Assembly (NCBI GenBank): GCA_036874045.1
Contig: JAZBRI010000003.1
Span: 18,019,501-18,083,500 of the forward strand
Source of the DNA: Cymodocea nodosa
Taxonomy: Eukaryota; Streptophyta; Magnoliopsida; Alismatales; Cymodoceaceae
Length of the DNA: 64,000 bases
Reading direction: 5' to 3'
The stretch's first letter is position 1; each line of letters starts with the position of its first letter. The notes under the pieces were generated by a model, which did no database searches, was not told the origin of the DNA, and saw only the letters and a program-made list of their open reading frames with translations. A program made the translations under genes and the position numbers. Below, piece by piece: positions 23,072 to 33,299 of this stretch.

Positions 23072-25342
23072 ATGATGGTCTCCAAGTTTTACAAAGGTCA
23101 TGGTAGAGGAAAAGGCAAAAGCAGAGGAGATGCACAAGGAAAAGAAATAGAGAATGATGAAGTTCCACGTACTTGGTTCAAGAAAATATTTCGAGTAGAC
23201 AAAAGATTAGCAAAAATTTAGAGTGAATATTTCTTTCCTGAAGGTATACTAAATGAAGTTAGACAAGAACTCCAAAATACGGATGCTAGTATTACATACA
23301 TGGGGATTCAAAGTAAATTTGATAGAGAATACAGAATGAAATGTGCTGAGATTGCATTTTTGGAACAGTATGCAAAATATTTGGAAAAAGGTGTAGGTTC
23401 ATCAAATAGAACTCCTCAAACTCTTATAAATGGTATAAGACTACATGCATTTGAGGAAGAGCATGAATCAGCTATCCCTACTTCTTTATATTCAAAACAA
23501 GTAGAATCAAATATTGCTGTAGACAAAACAAAAGTTGATAGTCTTCGAAAGACCGTTGCAATAGAAAGTGCCTTAGAAGAATTAAAGCAGAAAACTTTTA
23601 TGGAGTAATTTAAAAAGAAAACAACAATACTTGAAGAGGAGAAACAGAAATGTTATAGAAGAAGAAAAATCAAAAAAATTATGTCTAAGGAAACAAAATC
23701 TATTGGAAAAGGACAATCAGATGAAAATTTATTTCCAAAGGACAATGTATGTCTAGACCTTGTACCATATTGTGCATGTAATAAACTCATTAGTTCCGAA
23801 CACATTGAAATTGATGAAGATAATGAGACTTTGTTTTCCCTTGCTAGAAAGCTTGAGAAGAAATAGAAGTCAAATATGAGCTCAAGTTTTTCTATTAGTA
23901 CAAGTCCTGATGATGCAGAAATTGACAAATCAGAGCATCAGGCAATTGACATTGAACAAGTTATTGCAGATATAATTGACAATGTTGAGGCAGTAACTAG
24001 TTCATAGGCTGAATTGTTTGGAGTAGCAGATATTGAAAATGTTACGACTCTAAAAGAGTTAAAAGTTAACCAGCCTTCTTCAGAATCTATAGAAGCAGAG
24101 TCTGAGAATTCACAGCATGAATCAATGGAAATATTTGTTGAACAGAATGAACAATTACAGACAGATACACCGGTTGTAGAATTTGTGGAAAAATTGAACT
24201 CTGAACATTCTATAGAGACTAAACAGATGAATGTTGAGCATATTGACAATGTTCCTAACTCTGTTGAAGCTGAAGAATCAAGCTTACCTAAGCAACTTCA
24301 AGATAATATTTTGGAAGAGGAACAACATGACATTCATTTTGAAGAAGAGGTTCCTGAAGATTAATTAAACTCTGAATCACGGCTTCAGGTATCACCTTCT
24401 TTGTGTACAATATTACAAATTCAAGGTAATACAATTCAATTTAGATCTGAAGAAGCATTGCAGAAATACAATAATCTGATTACATGTCAGATTCTGCATG
24501 CTCATCCAATAAAGTTTAGAAATTTGATGGAAATGAGAGATCTATTTGAGTTTCAAAGCCTCATTAAATTCTTGTTGGTAGGAACAAAATGGAAGCAATA
24601 CACAGAGCTTATTGCAGCTTTTTATAGCAATTTGGTCAAGAATGGAAATTTTCTAAAAACTTAAATAAATCAACAGGAGTTTATTTTGTCTCCTGAATTA
24701 ATTTTTGAAGTTTTGGGATTAAAGAATGAAGGTGTTGTTGTTACGAACAGATTTGACATGATTAGACAACTAGAATGGAACATTCAGTCTTTATCAAAAA
24801 ATCCAGATGTATATTTTGAAATGAGATTAATCGAAAATCTGAATGCAGAGGCAATGTCTATTGTAAATATATTGCATGCAAATTTATTTCAAAGAGTTGG
24901 ACACAATTTGGAAGTCAGTAGAAGCTGTTTATATGCAACTTATGGCTTGCTGAATAGAATTCAAATAAATTAGTTTGATGTTTTTATGTCTCAACTACAG
25001 CATATGAGTTCAAAGTTATTTTATGGTGATGCTGTATGTAGAATCCTTGCAAGCCAATTGACTTTATCCGACTTGCCCTTTGAAACTAAAGGCATGAGAG
25101 CATTTAGTGTTAAGGATTTGCAAAAATTCCAAGCCATGCCTAAACCTCAACGATAACAACAACAACAACCTGATACAGACCATATACAACAACAACAACA
25201 AAGTTATTCAGTTCAAGCAGAACAACAAACCCAGCTACCTCCTGACTTAGATGCAGTACTTAACGACATCAAAAATGATATTAGGCATCTAGGAGATAAA
25301 ATATGTAATGCTATAAGTGATATACTTAGGAGGGGTCGATAA
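23072..25342 (+). pseudogene. copia B third ORF (env-position), putative plant transposon protein-like
   Basis: ATG 23072 to TAA 25340-25342 is one frame of 756 codons plus stop with eight internal stops (23,219; 23,606; 23,864; 24,005; 24,362; 24,662; 24,971; 25,154) and no frameshift. The N-terminus is basic (GHGRGKGKSRGD). Residues about 150-440 are very acidic and coiled-coil-like. Residues 440-640 contain FEFQSLIKFL, FYSNL and VLGLKNEG, resembling the domain often annotated 'putative plant transposon protein'. The C-terminus is glutamine-rich (CAA repeats near 25,155-25,200) and ends in a short helix. No signal peptide or clear membrane segment is seen, so an envelope function is not supported. 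A homologue is at 27,599. Function unknown. Confidence 0.7.
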
Positions 25343-25824
25343 CTGATTTTGTTTGTTTTTGAATACAAAATGTAATGTTTGTATTACTTGTTCGATTCAT
25401 TGAACAATACATTTTTCTGTAAAAATGTTCAATTATTATTCTTGTTTACAAAAAGAGTTGTTGTAATTCTCTTATATATATATATATTCTCTGTAATTAT
25501 CTTTTTGATTAATGACAAAAAGGGGGAGAAATATTATAAAAAGATGATTATGATCTTAATTACATATATATATTATAAAAGGAGATGCTATTTAAATGAT
25601 TATTGTAATCTAATAGATGATAATTAGAAAACTGATACTTATATATAATTATTGACATCTGAGAGTTTTAGTTCTGAGAGGTAAAATTTACACAAACAAT
25701 AGAAATAAGCTTAAGTGAACTTAATTCAACAAACAAGTTTGTTGAATTAAAAGTTAACCCAATGAAGGTGCTTTGTTAAGTTAAACATATTTCATAATTG
25801 ATTTAATATGGTTTTGTCATCATC
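25343..25824 (+). other. 3' untranslated spacer of copia B
   Basis: AT-rich with a TA microsatellite near 25,478-25,488 and an AAAAAGGGGGAGAAA purine stretch near 25,516-25,530 that could be a second polypurine tract. No gene seen. Confidence 0.5.
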
Positions 25825-25835
25825 AAAAAGGGGGA
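25825..25835 (+). other. polypurine tract of copia B
   Basis: AAAAAGGGGGA lies three bases before the 3' LTR, where plus-strand DNA synthesis is primed. Confidence 0.85.
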
Positions 25836-25838
25836 TAT

Positions 25839-27597
25839 TGTTGAGTATTTTGTTTTGATGATGTGTGCTGAATGAATATAATCATATTTGCTCAATTACT
25901 ATTACTTGTGAAAAGAAATTAAAATCATTCATTAATACAGAAAAAGCTTACTAATATAAATACTTGTTTGTATTAGATCTGAAGTTAATAACTAGTCGTT
26001 TCGTTGCATTAATTTCTCATTTAGCTAAATGTTAAGTTAGCGTGTGTTTTTATTAAAAAGTATGATATGTTTTAAAGTTATATCTTCTATATCATGAACA
26101 GTGCACATTTAGACAACTCATTAAGTTAAAGTTTTGTTTGTATAGAGGTCACGTGAGAACTCGTTAAGTTAAAGGCTTAAAGGTTAAAATAGGTCACGTG
26201 ATAACTCGTTAAGTTAGTGAGTAAAAGAAGAGACGAACTCGTTAAGTTAGTGTTATACACGTGGTGAAATTATAAGTTACGAATGTTGTATTGTATCACG
26301 TGAGGTGCACATGTTTAACTCGTTAAGTTAACATAACTAAACACGTTGAGTTGCTATATTGAACACTAAGGCAACGCGTTAGGTTTGCATTATAAGCTTA
26401 TATTGTTATTTTTGCATGTGGTAAAATTCTTATTATAAAAACATTTGTTTATTACTGAATCGGTGAGTTAAAGTTTTTTCGGAGACTTACAGTCATAACT
26501 ATTTGAAAGGTAACTTAAGTCATGTTTTCAGGTCTTGACACATGTCTCACTAATTTTATAATATAAAGAGTTTTTCGGTGACTTACATCTGTAACTATTC
26601 GAAACTTAAACTGTTTTCGGTGAGTTATCGTTTAACCTTCCGAAAGAAAGGTTAAGCTGGTTCGTTGAGTTAACATAACACCATAGACTTAGTTCGTTGA
26701 GTTAGCTACAGTACTTGTCACATGAAATGGCACATGAGGAACTCGTTAAGTTAGAAACGTTAAGTTATATAAATATACTTGTGTTATTCGTTTAGTTAAC
26801 ATTAAAGTAACGACTTCTTATTACATTGATGAAAAATTTTTAGATGAGAAAGTTTATTTTGTAGGAAATTTTTCAGAGATCTAGGACTTATGATTAAAGA
26901 AAATTTGAAATATAAACGTGGGTTAGAACGTGTGTGTTTCAATGAAGGAAAAAGAAAAGATGTGGAGAAGTGGAAAACTGGTAGTGGTTAAACATAAAGG
27001 ATATGCATGAAATGAAGATACAGTATAAAATGCATAGAATTCTCGTTGATCAAACTATCCTTGCACAAAGAACGAAAAATCTTTTCAAGGATCAAGCCAT
27101 CCCTACACACCAAAAGAAAAATCTTTTTTAGGGATCAAAAACACCTCTTCGAGCAAAATCTCTCAAGTGGAAGAAAATTCAGTGAAGCATAAAAAGGTAA
27201 GATTTACGTCACTAAAGATTTGAAGTATCAGAAGAAAACAAATTCGGTGAAGCATAAAAAGACAAGATATTCGTCACTGAAGAATTGCTGAAGAAGAAAG
27301 AAGAAGAAGAAGAAGAAGAAAGATCTCAAACAGGGAGAAATGTTTTAAATTCCGCAAATTAGTTTTCTCTGTTTGTAGTTATGAAATTGTATAGATGAAA
27401 CATGGTATCGAAATATAATTGCATCTACAATTTTTGAGGAGAATTGAATTGTATAGTGTAATTGAAATCTTGAATAAAAATGATTTTATGAAAACAATGT
27501 CTCGACTTGTTTTTGAGTTTTAAAGTTTCAATTATATTTCAGAAAATATTAAAAATACACAATTCACCCCCCTCTTATGTAGTCATACGATCCTACA
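25839..27597 (+). repeat. 3' LTR of copia B
   Basis: Same length (1,759 bp) and ends as the 5' LTR. It keeps CACGTG at 26,150, 26,195 and 26,258, has one at 26,297 where the 5' LTR reads CACATG, and has lost two others by single transitions. Confidence 0.92.
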
Positions 27598-27598
27598 G

Positions 27599-29617
27599 AG
27601 AAAAATTAGACCAAATAATGAAGTTACCCTAGAATTGATCCAACGTAAGTCCCGACTATGGTTTAGAAGACGCATTGGTGGACATGCATGATGGGCAATC
27701 TGGGAACAACAAAGGAAAGGAAATGAAGAACATGCAACTGAAGAACAAGAGGAATCGACTATTGAAAGACCTGTCTCTGAGGAATAACAGTTAGGACCAT
27801 CCATTCCATTACCAAGACCTTTAGGAAGAGTAGCATTTTTTGGGCCATCTACGCTAAAGGATTGGAAAGAATTTGTAGAGTTGGTTAAAGTTGCCAAGAG
27901 TCAAGAAAATACTAAGGATATGGCTGTGGCAAAAATGCATTTACTATATGATGCACTCTCTAGGAAAATGGTCGAAGAAAAGTTGAAGGCCCAATATAAA
28001 ATTAAAGTAGAGCAACATCAAGAAGCAGCTAGATTAATGGCTACAAAAGAAAATGAAGTTGGTTCTTCAAGACTAGTAATTATAGAAAAAGTAAAACAAA
28101 AAGAGCCAGTATTTGTGGCTCGAGGGCCTGTAGAGTTTATTTTTGTAGATTTAATCTCAAAAGAAGAAGAGGAAGATCAGACACAACTAATTAGAAGAAG
28201 GAAAGGAAAAGATATAGTGCTTGAACATCAAGAAGAGATTAAACTTGAGCCAACAATATCAGTAGGACCTATATAGCCAATTTTTGTAAACCTGCTATCC
28301 AAATTTGAGGAGTAGGAGCAGCAGCAACAAGAGCAAAGAGAAGAAGAAAACAGGTTGAAACTAATCTGTAGCCTGTACAAACAAAAGAAACAAAAATTAG
28401 GGTAGAAGCTGATTTGCTCGTGACTCCATCCCAATCTACCACAGAATCAAAAAGAATAGTAATAATGCAGATTGGTAGTCAAGAGGAAGAAGAAAGACAA
28501 AAAACTAAATAAGAAGTTGAACAAGAGCATATGAAACAGAAAGAAAATATCTCGATAGATTCCATTGAAGAGCAAGAGACTCTTCAACAAATTTTGGAAA
28601 GAATTCAAGAAAGAAGAGTGGAGAGTTCTACCAACTCACCACCATAGACAGAAGTAGAAGCAAAAAGGCTGGAATCTCTGGATCATTTCCAACACAATCA
28701 AGTTCAGCACATGGAAGAAGAAATTCAAGAACAAACCCTCTAAAGTAACAAAGTCAAATTCTTGACCCAAATGAAGCAATAGTTTTGATTGAAGAACACT
28801 TTTAGAGTCAGGAAGCATATAATAAATATCAAGAGATTAGGGGTTATGATATTATTTACAGTAGACCAGTAAATTAGGACGATATGCAAGAAATCAAAGA
28901 ATTATTTGAGTTCCAAGGTCTACTACAATGTATTTCTCAACAAAAAGGGCATGCAATATACGAAAATCTAGTGCCTTGTTTCTATGCAAACTTGAGAGAA
29001 AAAGAAGGATAATTAATTTCCAACATAGAGCAAGCTAATGTAAAGATAACACCATAGCTTCTCCACAATATTTTAGGATTGAAAAATGAAGGGAAAGAAA
29101 TTTTGGAAAGCATAATTGCCGTTGAGTAGACAAAATTGGAAATCAATGATAGTCTAGCTATCATCCTAGTGTGTCATTATTAAACAGACTAAAGAACTTA
29201 AATGGTAAAGCACACATGGTAGCTAACATTTTAATTAAAAATGTCTACCAACGACAAGACCATGATATTGAACTAAGTCAATTTGTCAAATGAGCCACAT
29301 ATGAAGTTGTGAATAGAATCTAAATTAAATGGTGTCAAGTCTTCTTGTCCAAGATAAAATCTACAAAGAAGAAATTATTTTATGGAGATTTGATACCTAT
29401 ATTGATTGTAGATTGTATTGACTTCATGAAATGGGTATCAAAAAGGATAAGATCAAGAACCATTTCAGTGAAAGAATACAAAAACTACAATGTTGTAACT
29501 ACTAAAATAGTTGTACCTTCTAGAGACATTATTGGAGCTGTAGATCGGACAAATCAATTAGAGCAACAAATAGAAAAACTCCAACAGGAAGTAGATGAAC
29601 TTAGGAGAAATGACTAA
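27599..29617 (+). pseudogene. gypsy third ORF (ORF3), main part
   Basis: Continues the frame interrupted at 16,725. It encodes IRPNNEVTLELIQRKSRLW, an open 131-residue stretch (27,881-28,276), a glutamate/glutamine-rich coiled-coil region, then in a shifted frame FEFQGLLQCI, FYANL and ILGLKNEG (28,900-29,095). It returns to the first frame for KKLFYGDLIPIL and a C-terminal coiled coil ending at TAA 29615-29617. Many stops and at least two frameshifts. The FEFQ / FYANL / LGLKNEG / KLFYGD landmarks in this order match the copia B ORF at 23,072, so two superfamilies carry related third ORFs. Function unknown. Confidence 0.65.
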
Positions 29618-30049
29618 TTATATTGTTCGTCTACTTATATTTATATTAAAAATATCTGATTGATTGTACTGTAATAATATATATATATATAAATGTTTGA
29701 ATTGCAGATGTTTTTACATTCGTGTTTGAGAATGAATGATATAATTGATGAACTATATTGAATATTATATAACTATTTGAACAATGTGCAAGACTTTTTA
29801 AAAGATTTACAAATTTGCTAAATGACATGGTTAAATGCATGATAATTAGTTAATGCTGAAAATATCTACATGTTGAAAAGTAAAATGTAAATTCTGCACA
29901 ATAGGAAATGAACTGTAAGTTAAAAATGCATATAAAGTTCAGATTTAATGAGTTTAGATTAGAAACTACATTAATGACATGTATTTAACTTTATTTAAGT
30001 TGACAAAATGCAGGAGAAAAAAATGTAGAAGTTAACACGAGGAGAAAGT
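29618..30049 (+). other. AT-rich 3' spacer of the gypsy ORF3 unit
   Basis: No ORF and no clear similarity to the shared module. A TA microsatellite is near 29,675-29,690. Nothing further recognised. Confidence 0.4.
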
Positions 30050-30680
30050 TTTAGAAATTTGCTAAGTGTTAACTCAACGGAGTAAGTTCATTGAGTTAAC
30101 CTTAACTCTAAGAGGTCAATAATAAAATATAAGGTCACTTCGTTGAGTTAACTATAATTCAACAAGGTTAGTTCGTGGAGTTAGAAACATTAACTGAAGT
30201 TAGTCTGTTGAGTTAACTATAACTCAATGAGGTTAGTTTGTAGATTAAGCTAAACGATTATTCTTTTAGCCATGAACAAAACTTTGTGGGTATAGCGGTT
30301 ACTGAAATTTAAAATTAGAAGTGGAACACGTATCCATAAAAATAGGACCACACTACACGTTACAAGACATGTTCTTGCAACGAGATTCATTTGCCTTATG
30401 GACATGCATTATAAATAGAGAATAACATGTTATTTACAAGTACTAACACTTTTGAAAGAAAAGAAAATTCGTTAGGGAACTGGAAGGAGAAGCAGCTAAT
30501 TCAACTTCATTCGTCAACAACTATTTACTAAAAACAAAGCTTTAGACTAGTATGTAATTAATCTTCTGCTATTTTACTTTATGTTAAGAGTTTATGAGCA
30601 CATGGATTCGTTTTCCTAGCACTAAATGATTAGTAAGAACTCTTACATAGGATTATTCAACATAGAGGTGTACTGAAATA
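30050..30680 (+). repeat. LTR- or promoter-like sequence upstream of gag copy 3
   Basis: Holds repeated GTTGAGTTAACTATAAC words (30,090-30,240) and GTATAGCGGTTACTGAAA near 30,291, resembling the GTAGCGGTTACAGAAA of LTR A1 (4,171). A TATA box is TATAAATAG at 30,410-30,418, followed by an untranslated-leader-like stretch up to gag. It may be a diverged 5' LTR; the ends were not found. Confidence 0.45.
30410..30418 (+). promoter_or_regulatory. TATA box upstream of gag copy 3
   Basis: TATAAATAG matches the plant TATA consensus and lies about 275 bp before the gag coding start. Confidence 0.45.
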
Positions 30681-31107
30681 TTTTTTGAATTGGACTTTAA
30701 CAAAATCCTTAGAGGTGTAACTAACATTTCTTTAAAAGAGAACGAAGATATGACTACTCTAGTAGAAAAATCAATAGGGGAAATTCTATATCCTGAATTA
30801 GTTGATGAACCTTCATGTATTCGATTGCCAAACTTTGAGGGAGATAGGTTTGAACTGAAATCTAATTATATTAGTCAATTACCACACTTTCATGGATTAG
30901 AAAGAGAGGATGCATATAATTTATGAAGCATTAATTGAACAAGGATCTAGAATAGAGAAATTAGAAAAGATAATTCAACAATTAAACAATTGGCTAGATC
31001 TTGTATTTGGAAATGCTGCCATTCAAAATCAAAATATGAATAGAAATATACCCTCTAGACAGAAGAAATCAATAGAAGTTAGACCTACAGGAGGATTGCC
31101 AATGTAA
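30681..31107 (+). pseudogene. gag pseudogene, family A copy 3 (internally deleted)
   Basis: Encodes LDFNKILRGVTN at the start. CIRLPNFEGDRFELKSNYIS and LPHFHGLEREDAYN follow, the conserved N-terminal block of Athila gag. At about 30,918 it jumps, losing most of gag, into YEALIEQGSRIEKLEK, as in copies 1 and 2, and stops at 31,105-31,107. It supplies the N-terminal gag sequence missing in the other two copies. Confidence 0.8.
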
Positions 31108-31339
31108 GTAGTACCTAACCCTACCAATAGAGTTGTTAATGAAATTGATACCTCCTATGAGACGGAAGCTAAATGAAGTAGTATAACTGAAATAACTATG
31201 TATAATATAGTGAGTAATATATATATATATATATATATAAAAGAAAAATACATAAGTTTAATTATAGTTAGTAATATCGTAGAGTTATTACTTAACTCAA
31301 CGAACTTAGTCCATTAAGTTATGACCTAACTCCACGAGG

Positions 31340-31394
31340 GTATGTAAGTAACTGTGTTAATTGTCTCTGTTAAATTTTTGTTTATGTTATACAG
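31340..31394 (+). other. intron-like leader before F-box copy 3
   Basis: GTATGTAAG donor-like and TACAG acceptor-like sites as in the other copies; 55 nt, tentative. A TA microsatellite lies upstream near 31,207-31,228. Confidence 0.3.
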
Positions 31395-31405
31395 AATCAC
31401 AATAG

Positions 31406-33299
31406 ATGGAATTGATAAAATTGTGGGTAAACTTTAACAATTTATGATAAAAATTTGACCATTCCTAAAAAATTGTATTACTAGATGTAGGATCGTTTGT
31501 ATCACAAGAGGGGTGAATTGTGTCTTTAACAATTAAATACTAGTGGATAAAACAAGAGCACAAAACACTCGTAAATGAAATTCTATTCTTTTATTTCAAA
31601 ACAGAATTTACAATATCTTTTCAACTCAATTCCTTTCTTGACGATTTTGATATAGAAATGTTCGATATACAATTCGAATATAACAATGAAGCTCTTATTC
31701 AAAAATAATTTCGAATTGTATAAAAGCTGATCTTTCTTTGTCATTGCTCAGCTTCTGTATCTCTTCTTCTCTAGTTGTCGAATTTCCAGACTTCTTACGT
31801 TTGTAGCTCCTTTTCTAAAATTGCTTGGAATTTCAAACTTCTTCTAATGTTGGAGAATTTTTCAGAATATGAATATTCAAACTTAACTTTTCAGTTAGAG
31901 ATCTGAATTGAATATTCAGACTTGATTTTTGAGATTGGAATCCTCTATTGTAATGTAGCTCGTACTCTCTATTAGTAGTCGAACTCTATTGTCTTTCACG
32001 TTCAGCATGTTCATCCACTTGATCCACAATCCATAATCCATAATCTACGTACTAATTTTCTCTTTAATCCAAATTACTTTCTATTTTAATTTCCACTTTC
32101 TCCACTAACATTTTGAATTTCCACGATCTCCACTTCATAGATTCACTGAAACTTTATCTTCTTGGAGGTTTGTAAAATATCTTCTAAGTTTTCGATTTAG
32201 TCGAACAGTTATCTTTTAAGTCTTGTAAAAACTCGAACACTTATCCTTTAACTCTTCGAGTTTTTGCACCTGCAAAACACGTGACTAAACAAAGAAACTT
32301 ATTTGTTCGTTAATCCTTTTATAAAACTCGAACAGTTATCTAACTATTCGATTTTTCATTACCGAACGCACATGGAACACACGTGACAACTTAAAACATT
32401 AAAAACACACGTGCAGATAACTTAACTATACAAGTTTTTAACATAAAGTATTCAACAAAAATGAAACATTAACTATTCGAAAGTTTAACTATCACAAATC
32501 TAACTCTTCGGAAATCTTTAATTTATCCAACATAAAAATGAAACTTTTCGATAATCTGTTAACTATTATACTTAGAGAATATTATGTAGACTTATATAAA
32601 TATGTTAATAAAGCATATATCATCAAAATTAAATACCTAACACTAGAGACCAACTGGATATTGGGATGAAGATTTATGCTTAAGTGTGTATAATTTTCTG
32701 AATAGATATTGGATTAAAAATACTATGATATATCTAGGACAAAAAGCATTAATTAACAACATACATGTCATACTTAATGGATATATATATCTAGTCACAA
32801 ATATATCAGTTGCATTTAAATCTGATTTATACATAGTAAGCATAGACAATTATGATGATGACTTTATAGAAATATTGCCTATATCGAATGATATAGATAA
32901 ACCTCCATTTGTAGAATATGATAAAATTCAATTAGGAATGTGGTATAATGAATATGATGATCCTACTTTATGTCTGATTAGATGATAGGATGAATTAAGG
33001 AAATTTCAAATATAGATTATGAAAGACCTAAATGAATGGAAGAAGAATATATTGAAATATATGTAGAAATAGAAACAACTACCTTATCTTGGAACAGAAG
33101 AGGATCCCTTTCTGCATTTCATTTCATTAATGGTAATACACTCATATTTAGTATTGATAACATACTACAAGTTTACAAGTTAAAAAGGAAAATGGACTAC
33201 ATTGAAACATAATTAATAATAAGAAGAATTATGCCTAAAATGTTTACTTGGACTGGCACGTTTATTCCATTTGTTACTACTTTTCAATCATGTTCTTAA
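31406..33299 (+). pseudogene. F-box-associated pseudogene copy 3, F-box deleted and split by a solo LTR
   Basis: The ATG and first codons (31,406 on) run into GTGGGTAAACTTTAAC, which in copy 1 lies some 400 bases further on, so the F-box is deleted. A solo LTR (31,486-32,642) sits at the CTAGA target. Beyond it an open stretch (to 32,985) encodes VYNFLNRYWIKNTMIYLGQK and LPISNDIDKPPFVEYD, without the stops at 1,389 and 1,533 of copy 1. A small deletion near 33,040 shifts the frame. The end matches the copy 1 stop (TAA 33,297-33,299). Confidence 0.75.
31486..32642 (-). repeat. solo LTR, copia family C (1,157 bp)
   Basis: On the minus strand it starts TGTTAGG and ends CCTACA. It is flanked by perfect CTAGA duplications (31,481-31,485 and 32,643-32,647) and matches the 3' LTR at 62,862. 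Removing it and one CTAGA restores the F-box-associated sequence seen in copy 1. Confidence 0.92.

Larger units (their letters stand above)
16726..27597 (+). mobile_element. Ty1/copia Sirevirus-like element, family B, complete ends (10,872 bp)
   Basis: Both LTRs are 1,759 bp, start TGTTGAG and end CCTACA, flanked by the perfect 5-bp duplication GAGAA (16,721-16,725 and 27,598-27,602). It has an initiator-Met-type primer site, a polypurine tract, gag with CCHC knuckle, a rearranged pol, a shared non-coding module and a long third ORF. Integrase and most of RT are deleted, so it is non-autonomous. About 23 differences were counted by eye in the first ~450 aligned LTR bases (near 5%), mostly transitions. 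Confidence 0.92.

Noticed and set aside
23072..25342. Calling the copia B third ORF a retroviral-type envelope
   Set aside because: Its position is env-like, but no signal peptide, transmembrane segment or cleavage motif is visible; the landmarks fit the putative plant transposon protein domain better.
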